From Acetatifactor sp. (GTDB lineage: Bacteria; Bacillota; Clostridia; Lachnospirales; Lachnospiraceae), in the NCBI GenBank assembly GCA_024693365.1, contig JAILLF010000031.1, positions 113,917 through 177,916 on the forward strand: 64,000 nt of DNA, read 5' to 3'. Positions 54,240 to 64,000 of the stretch are shown in pieces. The position numbers and the translations under genes are program-made. A model generated the notes under the pieces. That model saw only the letters and a program-made list of their open reading frames with translations, made no database searches and had not been told where the DNA came from. Positions within the stretch are counted from its first letter, which is position 1. The number at the start of each line of letters is the position of its first letter.

Positions 54240-55462
54240 GATACCTAAAATATTTTAGCGTACAACTAAAGAGAACTTTAAGGCTTGCAGTAGGCGTATT
54301 CCCTACTGCAATGCTTTTATTTGCATGTCTCGGGGCGGCGGCATGGTTCCTTTTGAATCAAGGCCCGCTGGCGGAAAGACAGCAGAAATACCAGATTGGC
54401 GTTGTTGGGAAGATAGATGACACCTATCTGGGGTTTGGCATTTATGCCATCCAGACCTTAGACGTTTCCAGGTTTATGGTGGATTTTATCCCAATGACGG
54501 AGGAAGAGGCGCGGCAGGCCTTCCGCAATGACAAGATTGCAGCGTATATTAAGGTGCCGGAGGATTTTTTGGATTCCCTGATCTATGGCCGGAACGACGT
54601 GCCGATCTCCTACGTCGCATCGGAAGGACAGAAAGGAATCGGCGGATATTTGATGGAGGAACTTGCGGTCGTCGTCTCAAAACTGGTGACGAGCGCGCAG
54701 GGTTCCATTTATTCCTTTCAGGACGTGATCCGTGATTATGGCGACGCGTCGCAGCTTGGAGAGTGGACGGACGAGATCAATCTGCAATTGATCGAGAACG
54801 TGCTTGCAAGGACAAAGCTCGCAGAGCTTACGGAGTTGGGGCTTTCCAAAGGCCTGCTCATGCGGCAGTATTATTTCTGCGCCGTCGTGTTACTGTATTG
54901 TTTTTTGTTTGGCATTAGCAGCGCATCCTTTTTCCTAAAGAGAAATGAGGATCTTGGAAAATGGATGAAGATGAGGGGAATTGGTGCCGCCGCACAGGTA
55001 CTCTGTGAGTATGGGGTTTATCTGTTTATGATGATGGCGTGTGTTTTTCTGCCCTTAATTGGCGTTGGCATTGCCACAAAGAGCTTTGCGTTTTTGAAAA
55101 CAAAGGTCTATATGGATGAGATCTTAAAGGCGCTGGTGCCAATCTTGATCATGATCTCAGCCATGCATTTTATGATTTACGAAACGGTTCGTAATCCCGT
55201 GGCAAATCTGCTGCTTCAATTCTTGGGCGTAATTGGCATGGGATACGTGTCAGGATACATTTATCCCGCCTCTTTTTTCCCGAAGGGGATCGCTTTTGTG
55301 GGAAGCGTGTTGCCGACAGGGGTGGCCTTGGAGGGATTTTCGGGTGCCATGCTGGATGAGCGGAGCGGGATGGCGTTTGGGTTGGGATGCCTTTACGTGA
55401 CCGCGTTTTTGGTTTTGGCGGTTTTGATGAGAAAACGAATGATCGAGAGGGATAACGGATAG
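54236..55462 (+). CDS. ABC-2 type permease
   Basis: ATGA overlap with the ATPase gene; N-terminal TM, large extracytoplasmic domain, C-terminal TM cluster. Confidence 0.8.
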   Translation: MRYLKYFSVQLKRTLRLAVGVFPTAMLLFACLGAAAWFLLNQGPLAERQQKYQIGVVGKIDDTYLGFGIYAIQTLDVSRFMVDFIPMTEEEARQAFRNDKIAAYIKVPEDFLDSLIYGRNDVPISYVASEGQKGIGGYLMEELAVVVSKLVTSAQGSIYSFQDVIRDYGDASQLGEWTDEINLQLIENVLARTKLAELTELGLSKGLLMRQYYFCAVVLLYCFLFGISSASFFLKRNEDLGKWMKMRGIGAAAQVLCEYGVYLFMMMACVFLPLIGVGIATKSFAFLKTKVYMDEILKALVPILIMISAMHFMIYETVRNPVANLLLQFLGVIGMGYVSGYIYPASFFPKGIAFVGSVLPTGVALEGFSGAMLDERSGMAFGLGCLYVTAFLVLAVLMRKRMIERDNG

Positions 55463-56584
55463 ATGAGGCGAATGATGGTCTGGTGCCTTCTTACCGAAAA
55501 GAGGCTTCTGAAAAAAATAAGTTACGTCGCCGTGCTTCTGATCGTTCCGTTTTTGGTTTTTGGCCTTCGGCAGGCAGCTTCACGGGAAGCGGGAATGATG
55601 ACCATTGGACTTTATACGCCTGCGGAGGAAGGGAGCCTTTCGGATGCCTTGCTTGAGCGGTTTATGGAAGAAAAAAGCGTTCTTCGCTTTTTGCGTTACG
55701 AGACCGAAGAAGAGGCTCTGGAAGCCTTGACGGGAAAGATCGTGGATGCCGTATGGATTCTTCCGGAGGACTTGGAAGGGGAACTTGTAAAGCTTGCCGA
55801 AAAGAAGATGGTAAGGCCTGTCGCCAGGGTCGTGGAGAGGGAGGATGACGTGGCACTGACGTTTACGCGTGAGGTGCTGTGCAGCAGGATCTTTCCGGAA
55901 CTGGCATATCAGACTTACGTAGAGTACGTTGACAGAAAGCTGGACGGAAACAAGCCGGAAAAAGAAGAATTGTTAGAACGCTTTGAACGCATCCAAAGGA
56001 AAGGGAATCTGTTTCGTGCAGAGTATTTGGATGGAACGGAAGACTCCGGAGATAATTACGTTATGGCGCCGATCCGAGGATTATTGGCCATCTGGCTTGT
56101 GCTTTCCGGCTTTGCCGGCATCTTGTACCAAAAACAGGATGAGATCAATGGGCTTTTTGATGCCATACCGGAAAGAAAAAGGATCCTGTATTCTTTTGGG
56201 ATGCAGGCAGTTGTTTTGCTTAACGGCGGCGTGATTTATCTGGTGGCATGTAAGATCCTGGGCGTGTTGGATCATTTATGGCTGGAGTTGTTACTATTAC
56301 TGTTTCTTCTTCTCATGATCGCATTCTTCTGCAACGTAATCGGATTACTTGTAAAGAGGATGGAGGGGATTGGCGTTTTGATTCCCGTCATGACGCTTCT
56401 CATGATTGCGTTTTGCCCTATTTTTATCGACATCCGGAAGTATTGGGCCATGCAGAGTCTGTTGCCGCCATATTTATACTTAAAAGCCTTGCACGGCGTA
56501 GGGTACTTAAAATACATGAGCATTTACGTTGTATTTGGATTTTTCGCATGTGCGCTGCTAAATCAAATTAAATATCGCCGATAG
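55463..56584 (+). CDS. ABC-2 type permease (second subunit)
   Basis: Directly abuts the preceding gene; same TM layout. Confidence 0.78.
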   Translation: MRRMMVWCLLTEKRLLKKISYVAVLLIVPFLVFGLRQAASREAGMMTIGLYTPAEEGSLSDALLERFMEEKSVLRFLRYETEEEALEALTGKIVDAVWILPEDLEGELVKLAEKKMVRPVARVVEREDDVALTFTREVLCSRIFPELAYQTYVEYVDRKLDGNKPEKEELLERFERIQRKGNLFRAEYLDGTEDSGDNYVMAPIRGLLAIWLVLSGFAGILYQKQDEINGLFDAIPERKRILYSFGMQAVVLLNGGVIYLVACKILGVLDHLWLELLLLLFLLLMIAFFCNVIGLLVKRMEGIGVLIPVMTLLMIAFCPIFIDIRKYWAMQSLLPPYLYLKALHGVGYLKYMSIYVVFGFFACALLNQIKYRR

Positions 56585-56622
56585 AGCGTATCAGTTTTCG
56601 GTGATGAGAATGGAATGGATCA

Positions 56623-58992
56623 ATGATGACGTTAAGGGAACTGGAGATTGGAAGCACTGCTGAGATTACGGAAGTTAAGGGAGAAGGTGCGCTGCGGCAG
56701 CATCTGCTGGACATGGGCCTTCTGCCCGGCACAAAGGTGACCATTGTGAAATACGCGCCGATGGGCGATCCCGTTGAAGTGAGAGTCCATGGATACGAGC
56801 TCACGTTAAGGCTTGCTGACGCGCAGCAAATCTCCGTTACGGAGGAAAAGGGCGAAAACCAGCAGAAGCTGAACGAAAAGGCTGGCGAGCATCCGGGAAA
56901 AATGCGCAAAAAGAAGGTGGAACACCCCGGCCTTGGTGAGGGCGGAAAATATCACGTCAAAAAAGGGGAAACACCGCTTCCGGAAGGAACCGTGCTTACG
57001 TTTGCTCTGGCGGGAAACCAGAACTGTGGCAAGACAACGCTGTTCAACCAGCTTACGGGTTCTAACCAGCACGTGGGCAATTTCCCCGGCGTGACCGTGG
57101 ACCGCAAGAGTGGTGCAATCAAAGGCATGGCGAATACGGAGATCACGGATCTTCCGGGAATCTATTCCCTTTCTCCCTACAGCAGTGAGGAGATCGTAAC
57201 CAGACAGTTTGTCATTCATGAAAAGCCCACCGGCATCATTAACATCGTGGATGCCACTAACATTGAAAGAAATCTTTATCTGACCATGCAATTGATGGAG
57301 CTTGAGGTACCAATGGTGCTGGCCCTAAATATGATGGATGAGGTGCGGGGAAACGGAGGCTCCATCGACGTAAACCGCATGGAAGCAGCCCTCGGCATTC
57401 CCGTGGTACCAATCTCGGCGGCAAAAAATGAGGGCGTGGATGAGCTTGTGACGCATGCGCTTCACGTCGCAAAATATCAGGAGAAGCCCGGACGCAATGA
57501 CTTTTGTGACGCGGAGGATCACGGCGGAGCCGTGCACAGATGCCTTCACGGCATCATTCATCTGATCGAGGATCACGCCAAGATGGCGGGGATTCCCGTG
57601 AGATTTGCCGCGACAAAGCTGGTAGAGGGTGATGAGCACGTATTAAACGCATTGAAGCTTGACCAGAATGAAAAGGAAATGCTGGAGCATATTATCAGCC
57701 AGATGGAACAGGAGCGCGGTTTGGATCGCGCGGCGGCCATTGCGGACATGCGGTTTTTGTTCATAGAAAAGCTTGTGAAAGAATCCGTTGTAAAGCCTAG
57801 GGAGAGCAAGGAACACGAGCGAAGCACGAAGATTGACAAAATCCTTACGGGGAAATATACGGGCATCCCTGCCTTTGCGCTGATCATGGCATTGGTGTTT
57901 TATCTGACGTTTAACGTCATTGGCGCCTTCCTTCAGGGAATCCTGGAAAATCTGGTTGAATGGACAACAGAGGTGACCGCGGGAGCATTTGCGGCTTGGA
58001 ACGTCAATGAAACCGTGAGTTCACTGGTGCTGGATGGAATCTTTGCCGGCGTCGGAAGCGTTCTCAGCTTTCTTCCCGTGATCGTGACGTTGTTCTTCTT
58101 CCTGTCTCTCTTGGAAGACACGGGTTATATGGCGCGGGTTGCGTTTATTATGGATAAGCTGCTTCGAAAGATAGGACTCTCGGGACGAAGCATCGTGCCC
58201 ATGTTGATTGGCTTTGGCTGTACGGTGCCTGGCGTGATGGCCACCAGAACGCTTCCCTCGGAGCGTGACAGAAAGATGACTATCCTGCTTACGCCATTTA
58301 TGAGCTGCTCCGCAAAGCTTCCCATTTATGGATTCTTTACTGCAACGTTTTTCCCGAAGCATGCAGGCCTGATCATGGTGGGATTGTATTTCCTCGGAAT
58401 CCTTGTCGGCATAGTTACGGCTCTGGCGTTTAAGGGTACCCTGTTTCGGGGCGAGGCAGTGCCTTTTGTAATGGAGCTTCCCAATTACAGGCTGCCCGGG
58501 TGGAAGAACGTTATGCAACTCCTCTGGGAGAAGGCAAAGGACTTTTTGCAGAGAGCATTTACGGTGATCTTCCTTGCGACCATGGTGATCTGGTTCTTGC
58601 AGACCTTTAACTTGAGACTTAGCGTGGTGGCAGATTCCAAGGACAGCATTCTTGCGGGGATTGCGGGACTGGTTGCCCCCGTGTTTGCACCGCTTGGCTT
58701 TGGCGACTGGAGGATTTCCACGGCATTGATCAGCGGATTTATGGCAAAGGAAAGCGTGGTTTCCACGCTGACGGTATTGTTTGGCTCTGCGGAGACGCTC
58801 AGAAATCTTCTGGCATCATCCGCGGCAGGTGCGCTGCTCACGTTTTGCCTGTTGTACACGCCCTGCGTTGCAGCAGTTGCATCCGTACGGAGGGAGCTCG
58901 GCAAAAAGTGGGCGCTGTTCATGGTGCTCGCACAGTGCGGCATCGCTTGGGTCTGTGCACTTTTGATCAGAGGAATCATGATGGTTTTATAA
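56623..58992 (+). CDS. feoB: Ferrous iron transporter, FeoA-FeoB fusion
   Basis: N-term FeoA-like LRELEIGSTAEITEVKGEGALRQHLLDMGLLPGTKVTIVKYAPMGDPVEVRVHGYELTLRLADAQQI; then FALAGNQNCGKTTLFNQLTGSNQHVGNFPGVTVDRKSG and the FeoB membrane domain. Confidence 0.95.
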   Translation: MMTLRELEIGSTAEITEVKGEGALRQHLLDMGLLPGTKVTIVKYAPMGDPVEVRVHGYELTLRLADAQQISVTEEKGENQQKLNEKAGEHPGKMRKKKVEHPGLGEGGKYHVKKGETPLPEGTVLTFALAGNQNCGKTTLFNQLTGSNQHVGNFPGVTVDRKSGAIKGMANTEITDLPGIYSLSPYSSEEIVTRQFVIHEKPTGIINIVDATNIERNLYLTMQLMELEVPMVLALNMMDEVRGNGGSIDVNRMEAALGIPVVPISAAKNEGVDELVTHALHVAKYQEKPGRNDFCDAEDHGGAVHRCLHGIIHLIEDHAKMAGIPVRFAATKLVEGDEHVLNALKLDQNEKEMLEHIISQMEQERGLDRAAAIADMRFLFIEKLVKESVVKPRESKEHERSTKIDKILTGKYTGIPAFALIMALVFYLTFNVIGAFLQGILENLVEWTTEVTAGAFAAWNVNETVSSLVLDGIFAGVGSVLSFLPVIVTLFFFLSLLEDTGYMARVAFIMDKLLRKIGLSGRSIVPMLIGFGCTVPGVMATRTLPSERDRKMTILLTPFMSCSAKLPIYGFFTATFFPKHAGLIMVGLYFLGILVGIVTALAFKGTLFRGEAVPFVMELPNYRLPGWKNVMQLLWEKAKDFLQRAFTVIFLATMVIWFLQTFNLRLSVVADSKDSILAGIAGLVAPVFAPLGFGDWRISTALISGFMAKESVVSTLTVLFGSAETLRNLLASSAAGALLTFCLLYTPCVAAVASVRRELGKKWALFMVLAQCGIAWVCALLIRGIMMVL

Positions 58993-59046
58993 GGCGTCCG
59001 ACGCTAGTTTTTGAATAACGTATTTGGGGTGAAAGGGGAATGGACA

Positions 59047-59994
59047 ATGGCTGAATCAAATAAGGACGTTGCGCGCGTACGAATAAAAAAAGCCAGAAAA
59101 AGGGTTTTTGACATTATCCAGATCGGAACGCAGGTGGACGTGGTAAGCAAAGCGTTTGACATCTTTATCGTCATCATGATTGTTGCCAGCATTACCGTTA
59201 CGTTCATGCAGACCTTTGATCAGATGGATCCCTATTATTCAATCCTTCATGCGATTGAATTGTTTACGATCATCGTTTTTATCATAGAATACTTACTGCG
59301 TCTGTGGACTAGCGATTATCTGTATCCGGATAAGACAAAGAGAATGGCAGTCGTTAACTTCATATTTTCTTTTTACGGAATGGTGGACCTTTTGACAATC
59401 ATCTCGTATTTCTCCGTGATGGATTCCAACGGTTTTGTGGCCTTTCGCATGATTCGTGCCGTGAGGATACTGAAACTGTTTAAGGTCAACAACACGATCG
59501 ACGCTTTTAACGTGGTGACGGAGGTACTGCGGGAGAGAAGGAATCAAATCCTGTCCTCTATTTTTATCATTGCAATGCTGCTCATGGCTTCTTCACTTTG
59601 CATGTATGGGTTTGAACACGACGTGCAGCCGGATAAGTTTGACAATGCCTTTTCAGGAATCTGGTGGGCCATGTCAACGGTTCTTACCATTGGTTACGGG
59701 GATATTTATCCCGTTACGATCGGGGGAAGGATCATAGCCATACTCATTGGACTTTTGGGCGTTTGCGTTGTGGCGATACCTACCGGCGTTATCAGCGCGG
59801 GCTTTGTGGATTATTACGCAAGGCTCAAAAGACAGCAGGGAGAGATCCGGATTTCTCCTGACGTCAATGATTTCCTGATGCGGCAGGCTGCAAAGGCGGG
59901 GCTTCGCGCGGATACCTACGTGGAACATCTGATCCTGGAAAAGGAAAAGGAGCGGAAAGAGAAGAACGCGACAGGACGCGGAAACAAAAAATAA
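59047..59994 (+). CDS. Voltage-gated-type potassium channel
   Basis: Six-TM layout; S4-like FRMIRAVRILKLFKV; selectivity filter TVLTIGYGDIYP. Confidence 0.9.
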   Translation: MAESNKDVARVRIKKARKRVFDIIQIGTQVDVVSKAFDIFIVIMIVASITVTFMQTFDQMDPYYSILHAIELFTIIVFIIEYLLRLWTSDYLYPDKTKRMAVVNFIFSFYGMVDLLTIISYFSVMDSNGFVAFRMIRAVRILKLFKVNNTIDAFNVVTEVLRERRNQILSSIFIIAMLLMASSLCMYGFEHDVQPDKFDNAFSGIWWAMSTVLTIGYGDIYPVTIGGRIIAILIGLLGVCVVAIPTGVISAGFVDYYARLKRQQGEIRISPDVNDFLMRQAAKAGLRADTYVEHLILEKEKERKEKNATGRGNKK

Positions 59995-60036
59995 CAAAGG
60001 GATTCTGGTTTTACCGGACTTTTGGGAGGCACGTTT

Positions 60037-60714
60037 ATGGAGAATTTAAAGATCCTTGTGGTGGATGACGAGAGCAGGATGAGAAAGCTGGTACACGATT
60101 ATCTGCAGCATGCAGGTTTTAACGTGTTGGAGGCGGAGGACGGCGAGCAGGCCGTTGAGACGTTTTTCCGTGAGAAGGACGTGGCGCTTATCATTTTGGA
60201 CATTATGATGCCCAAAATGGACGGCTGGCAGGTATGCCGGGAGATCCGTGAATATTCAAAGGTGCCGATCATCCTGCTGACGGCCAGGTCTGATGAACGG
60301 GATGAATTGCTGGGATTCCAGCTTGGGGTGGATGAATACATTTCTAAGCCGTTTAGTCCGAAGATCCTTGTGGCACGCGTGGAGGCGATTCTGCGCCGTA
60401 CCAGTAAGCTGACAAAGGAAGAGACGCTGGTATGCGGACCGATCAAGTTGGACAAGGTGGCACATCAGTGCTACGTGGACGGGCAGGAAATCGAGTTGAG
60501 TTTCAAGGAATATGAGCTTCTCGCATATTTTATGGAGAATCAGGGCGTTGCGTTATCGCGCGAGACTATTTTGAATCACGTATGGAATTATGATTATTAC
60601 GGCGAGCCGCGCACCATTGACACGCACGTGAAAAAACTGCGAAGCAAGATGGGGGCGGCTGGAGATCTGATCGTAACCATCCGGGGCATGGGGTACAAGT
60701 TGGAGCAGGGGTGA
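60037..60714 (+). CDS. OmpR-family response regulator
   Basis: ILVVDDESRMRKLVHDYLQHAGF...LIILDIMMPKMDGWQVC...ILLTARSDERDELLGFQLGVDEYISKPFSP; winged-helix C-terminus. Confidence 0.93.
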   Translation: MENLKILVVDDESRMRKLVHDYLQHAGFNVLEAEDGEQAVETFFREKDVALIILDIMMPKMDGWQVCREIREYSKVPIILLTARSDERDELLGFQLGVDEYISKPFSPKILVARVEAILRRTSKLTKEETLVCGPIKLDKVAHQCYVDGQEIELSFKEYELLAYFMENQGVALSRETILNHVWNYDYYGEPRTIDTHVKKLRSKMGAAGDLIVTIRGMGYKLEQG

Positions 60715-60722
60715 TAAGGTAA

Positions 60723-62210
60723 ATGAAGCACTCGATCAAAAGGCAATTTGCATTGATCTTCATATTGCTGATGACCAGCGTGATTTTTCTCTGCTGGCTG
60801 GTCAATACGCTGTTTTTGGAAAAGTATTATCTGAGCAGGAAAACGGAGACCATTTATCAGGCGTATCTGGCCATCCGGGAAGCCGGAGAAAGCAACAGTT
60901 ATGCTTCCGAGGAGTTTCAAAAAAAGCTGGAAGACGTTTGCAACCGGAGCAATATCACCGCATACGTCATGGATGCGGATTCCCAGAAACAATATGTTTC
61001 CTCAAATGGCGGAGAGCAGCTTCAAATGCTGCTGTACGGCTACTTGCTTGGATATTATGATATCGATAAATATGAGGTAGTAAGAATGGATGAAGACTAC
61101 CGCATACATCGAAGCGTGCGAGGCGGAAGAGGTTATTTGGAAATATACGGGCGCCTAAGCTCCGGTATTTCCTTTATCATGAACACGCCGCTGGAAAGTA
61201 TCAAAGAGAGTGCATATCTTGCAACCAAATTCTTTTTTTACGTCGGAATCATCGGCGCAATCCTCGGCGGGGTCATCATTTGGCTGGTTGCCGGAAGGAT
61301 TACGAGGCCGATCTTGGGACTGAATGCTATTTCTGAAAAGATGGTGCATCTGGATTTCGACGCAAAGTATGAAGGAAAGGACAAGAATGAGATCGGAATT
61401 CTGGGAGAGAACATGAACAAGCTCTCACAGTCCCTTGAGGAGACCATTTCTGAATTAAAGTCGGCAAACAATGAGCTGCTGCGAGACATTGAAAAGAAAG
61501 ATAAAATTGATGAGATGAGAAGAGAGTTTCTTTCGAACGTGTCGCACGAGCTGAAGACGCCCATCGCGCTGATCAGGGGATATGCGGAAGGATTACAGGA
61601 GGGAATCGGTGACGATCCCGAGAGTAAGGATTTTTATTGCAGCGTGATCGTGGATGAATCGATAAAGATGAATCAGATAGTGCAAAAGCTTCTTTCCTTA
61701 AATCAGTTGGAATTTGGTCGGGAAGTTGCGCAGATGGAGCGGTTTGACTTAACGACGCTGGTCAGCAACGTGCTTTCCCAGGAAAGGATTCTTGCCCAAA
61801 AGGAGGGCATCAAGCTTGAGATGGAGGAGTGCCCGGCATATCACGTATGGGCTGACGAGTACATGACGGAAGAGGTGTTCTTGAATTATCTCTCGAATGC
61901 ATTTCATTATTGTATGGGAGAAAAGAAGATTCTTGTGACCCTGCAGAAGAGGAAAGACAAAATACGGACTTCCGTATTTAATACGGGAGATCCGATTCCG
62001 GAAGAATCCATACCGTATCTTTGGGATAAGTTTTATAAGGTTGATAAGGCGAGAACCAGGGAATATGGAGGCAGTGGCGTGGGACTGTCCATAGTGAAAG
62101 CCATCATGGAGTCCCTGAATCAGCAATATGGCGTGGAGAACCGGGAGGATGGCGTACTTTTTTGGTTTGAACTGGAATGTGCTGACGGAATGGACGGAGG
62201 AAAGGAATGA
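60723..62210 (+). CDS. Sensor histidine kinase
   Basis: Two TM, HAMP; FLSNVSHELKTPIALIRGYAEGLQEG; GGSGVGLSIVKAIM. Confidence 0.93.
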   Translation: MKHSIKRQFALIFILLMTSVIFLCWLVNTLFLEKYYLSRKTETIYQAYLAIREAGESNSYASEEFQKKLEDVCNRSNITAYVMDADSQKQYVSSNGGEQLQMLLYGYLLGYYDIDKYEVVRMDEDYRIHRSVRGGRGYLEIYGRLSSGISFIMNTPLESIKESAYLATKFFFYVGIIGAILGGVIIWLVAGRITRPILGLNAISEKMVHLDFDAKYEGKDKNEIGILGENMNKLSQSLEETISELKSANNELLRDIEKKDKIDEMRREFLSNVSHELKTPIALIRGYAEGLQEGIGDDPESKDFYCSVIVDESIKMNQIVQKLLSLNQLEFGREVAQMERFDLTTLVSNVLSQERILAQKEGIKLEMEECPAYHVWADEYMTEEVFLNYLSNAFHYCMGEKKILVTLQKRKDKIRTSVFNTGDPIPEESIPYLWDKFYKVDKARTREYGGSGVGLSIVKAIMESLNQQYGVENREDGVLFWFELECADGMDGGKE

Positions 62211-63487
62211 CGGAAGAATTTCAGGAGGAAAAACCCAGAATTATTCTGGTGGGTTTGAATCTGGGGGAACGGGAGGAGGATTTTGACCGTTCCATGAAGG
62301 AGTTAAAGAGTTTGGCTGAGGCCTGCGGAAAGCAGACGGTCGGGATCATCACGCAAAATGCGGAGACCGTAAATCAGGCTTTTTACGTGGGAACGGGCAA
62401 GGTGCGTGAGATAAAGGAGCTTGCGGACTTGCAGGATGCGGGCGAGGTGGTTTTCGACGATGCACTTTCGCCTTCCCAAATGAGGAACCTGGGGAAGGAA
62501 TTAGACCTGCCCGTAATCGACAGAACCAATTTGATTTTGGACATCTTTGCACTTCGGGCAAAGTCGAAGGAAGCAAAACTTCAGGTGGAGTCAGCGAGAC
62601 TTCAGTACATGTTGCCAAGGCTGATCGGAATGCGGGAGCAGCTGGGGCGTCAGGGCGGCGCCAGCGGCAGCCTCAGCAACAAGGGTGCCGGTGAAACGAA
62701 GCTGGAGCTTGACAGAAGAAGGATCATGCATAGGATCAGTGAGCTTCGGAAGGAACTGGCTGAGATTGAGGGAAACCGGGAGACCATGCGTAAGCGCAGG
62801 GACGATTCCCATTTGCCGCAGGTGGCACTTGTCGGATATACAAATGCGGGGAAGTCGACGATCATGAACCGCATGATCAGCCTGTATGGCGCTAAGAAGG
62901 AAAAGACGGTTCTGGAACAAAACATGTTGTTTGCCACGCTTGACGTCACCGTGCGCAGCATGGAGTTCCCGGATCACAAGTCTTTTTTGCTGACGGATAC
63001 GGTCGGATTTATCCATAAGCTGCCGACGGATCTTGTCAAGGCATTTCGTTCTACTTTGGATGAGGTGAAATATGCGGATCTGCTTTTGCACGTGGTGGAC
63101 GATTCGGACGAGAATCACAAGAAGCAGATGGAAGTGACGCAAAATACCCTTCGCGAGATCGGCGCGGGCAGCATCCCTCAGATTGTGGTATATAATAAGG
63201 CTGATCTTTTGAACATGGAAGATCTTCCCAGGGTGCAGGATGGTAAGATCTTTATGGCGGCGGCGCCGGGAATTGGCATTGAGGACCTTGCGGAGATGAT
63301 CCGGGAACAATTGTATGCCGGAAACGTGGATGCAGAGTTTTTGTTCCCTTATGATAAAGGAGGGGATGCTTCGCGGCTCATGGCAAGTGCAACGGTTCAG
63401 GGCACGGAGTACCGGCCGGATGGAATTTGGATCAAAGCGAGCTGTACAAAGAAGGAAGCTGTGAAGTACCAGAGATACGCCGTATAA
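62207..63487 (+). CDS. hflX: GTPase HflX
   Basis: LRYM-type N-domain; GGASGSLSNKGAGETKLELDRRRI; VALVGYTNAGKSTIMNRMI; LTDTVGFIHKLPTDLVKAFRSTLDEV. Confidence 0.95.
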   Translation: MTEEFQEEKPRIILVGLNLGEREEDFDRSMKELKSLAEACGKQTVGIITQNAETVNQAFYVGTGKVREIKELADLQDAGEVVFDDALSPSQMRNLGKELDLPVIDRTNLILDIFALRAKSKEAKLQVESARLQYMLPRLIGMREQLGRQGGASGSLSNKGAGETKLELDRRRIMHRISELRKELAEIEGNRETMRKRRDDSHLPQVALVGYTNAGKSTIMNRMISLYGAKKEKTVLEQNMLFATLDVTVRSMEFPDHKSFLLTDTVGFIHKLPTDLVKAFRSTLDEVKYADLLLHVVDDSDENHKKQMEVTQNTLREIGAGSIPQIVVYNKADLLNMEDLPRVQDGKIFMAAAPGIGIEDLAEMIREQLYAGNVDAEFLFPYDKGGDASRLMASATVQGTEYRPDGIWIKASCTKKEAVKYQRYAV

Positions 63488-63597
63488 CGCGGTAATGCGA
63501 TAAAGGAAGCAGACTAGATTACAAATTGAATATACAATTTGGAATATTTAGATGAAATTCTCTAAAAGATCCCATTTGCACACTGTTGCAAAAGATA

Positions 63598-63627
63598 AGA
63601 AAAGCCTTGTTTTTAAGGCTTTTTTTG
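63598..63627 (+). terminator. Terminator after hflX
   Basis: aaaagcctt-gttttt-aaggctttttttg. Confidence 0.8.
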
Positions 63628-63676
63628 TTGAATACGTAAATTGTGATATTTCGTAGAAAAATTTTGAAATTGGGTG

Positions 63677-63705
63677 TTGACATTCTGGTGGGTCGGTGAT
63701 ACAAT
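63677..63705 (+). promoter_or_regulatory. Strong sigma-A-type promoter P1
   Basis: TTGACA (63677-63682), 17-nt spacer, TACAAT (63700-63705). Confidence 0.8.
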
Positions 63706-63800
63706 CAAATTCGTCGCTGAGGCAGAGAGCTGAAAGCGAGGCTGCAAAAAGCCTTTTAGACAATGAAAAATCAGGATGAGAAATTTCTTGAAAAAAGTTG

Positions 63801-63829
63801 TTGACAAGTGCTTGCAGCGGTGGTATTAT
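63801..63829 (+). promoter_or_regulatory. Strong sigma-A-type promoter P2
   Basis: TTGACA (63801-63806), 17-nt spacer, TATTAT (63824-63829). Confidence 0.8.
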
Positions 63830-64000
63830 AACAAAGCTGTCGCAAGAAACAAAGACAGCAACGCACCTTGATAAGTAAACAACAATGCAACCCTGAAAAT
63901 TCCAGAGAAAAGGCTCTTAGGCAGCCTGATCTCCGAGATTTCAGAGAACAAATACCTAAACAAAACAGTAAAAGCCAGATTAACAATATCGTTGATCCGG

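Overview
This 64 kb window is gene-dense, mostly + strand, and looks like the chromosome of a Gram-positive anaerobe of Clostridia / Lachnospiraceae type (inferred from gene order and protein families). Recognisable blocks: a decayed spoIIIA locus; deoB, prfC; the asp23-nusB-xseA-xseB-ispA-dxs-tlyA-nadK-argR-recN-spoIVB block, with no spo0A after it; a glycosyltransferase and a GH13 enzyme; typA; a lysine riboswitch with dapA-dapB; a eukaryotic-type hisA; potABCD; pcrA; rlmD; a six-gene uncharacterised operon (40607-47609); secG-rnr-smpB-ssrA; an ABC exporter; a feoA-feoB fusion; a K+ channel; a two-component system; hflX; and tandem strong promoters at the right edge, possibly an rRNA operon leader. 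Main points for follow-up: (1) the six-gene operon encoding a coiled-coil CobS/MoxR-like AAA+ ATPase, a possible VWA-like partner, a short TelA-like protein, a zinc-ribbon membrane protein and a membrane-tethered protein whose C-terminal domain resembles polymorphic-toxin RNase domains; (2) a spoIIIAH pseudogene with a nonsense codon and an 8-bp tandem-duplication frameshift, preceded by an apparent spoIIIAA fragment, while spoIVB is intact; (3) a ~267 bp fold-back (MITE-like) element with 26-bp perfect terminal inverted repeats belonging to a dispersed GTGTC/GACAC repeat family that also supplies terminators and the C-terminus of a YqeG phosphatase; (4) apparent over-representation of the tetranucleotide ACGT. 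All assignments come from reading the sequence; no database search was run.
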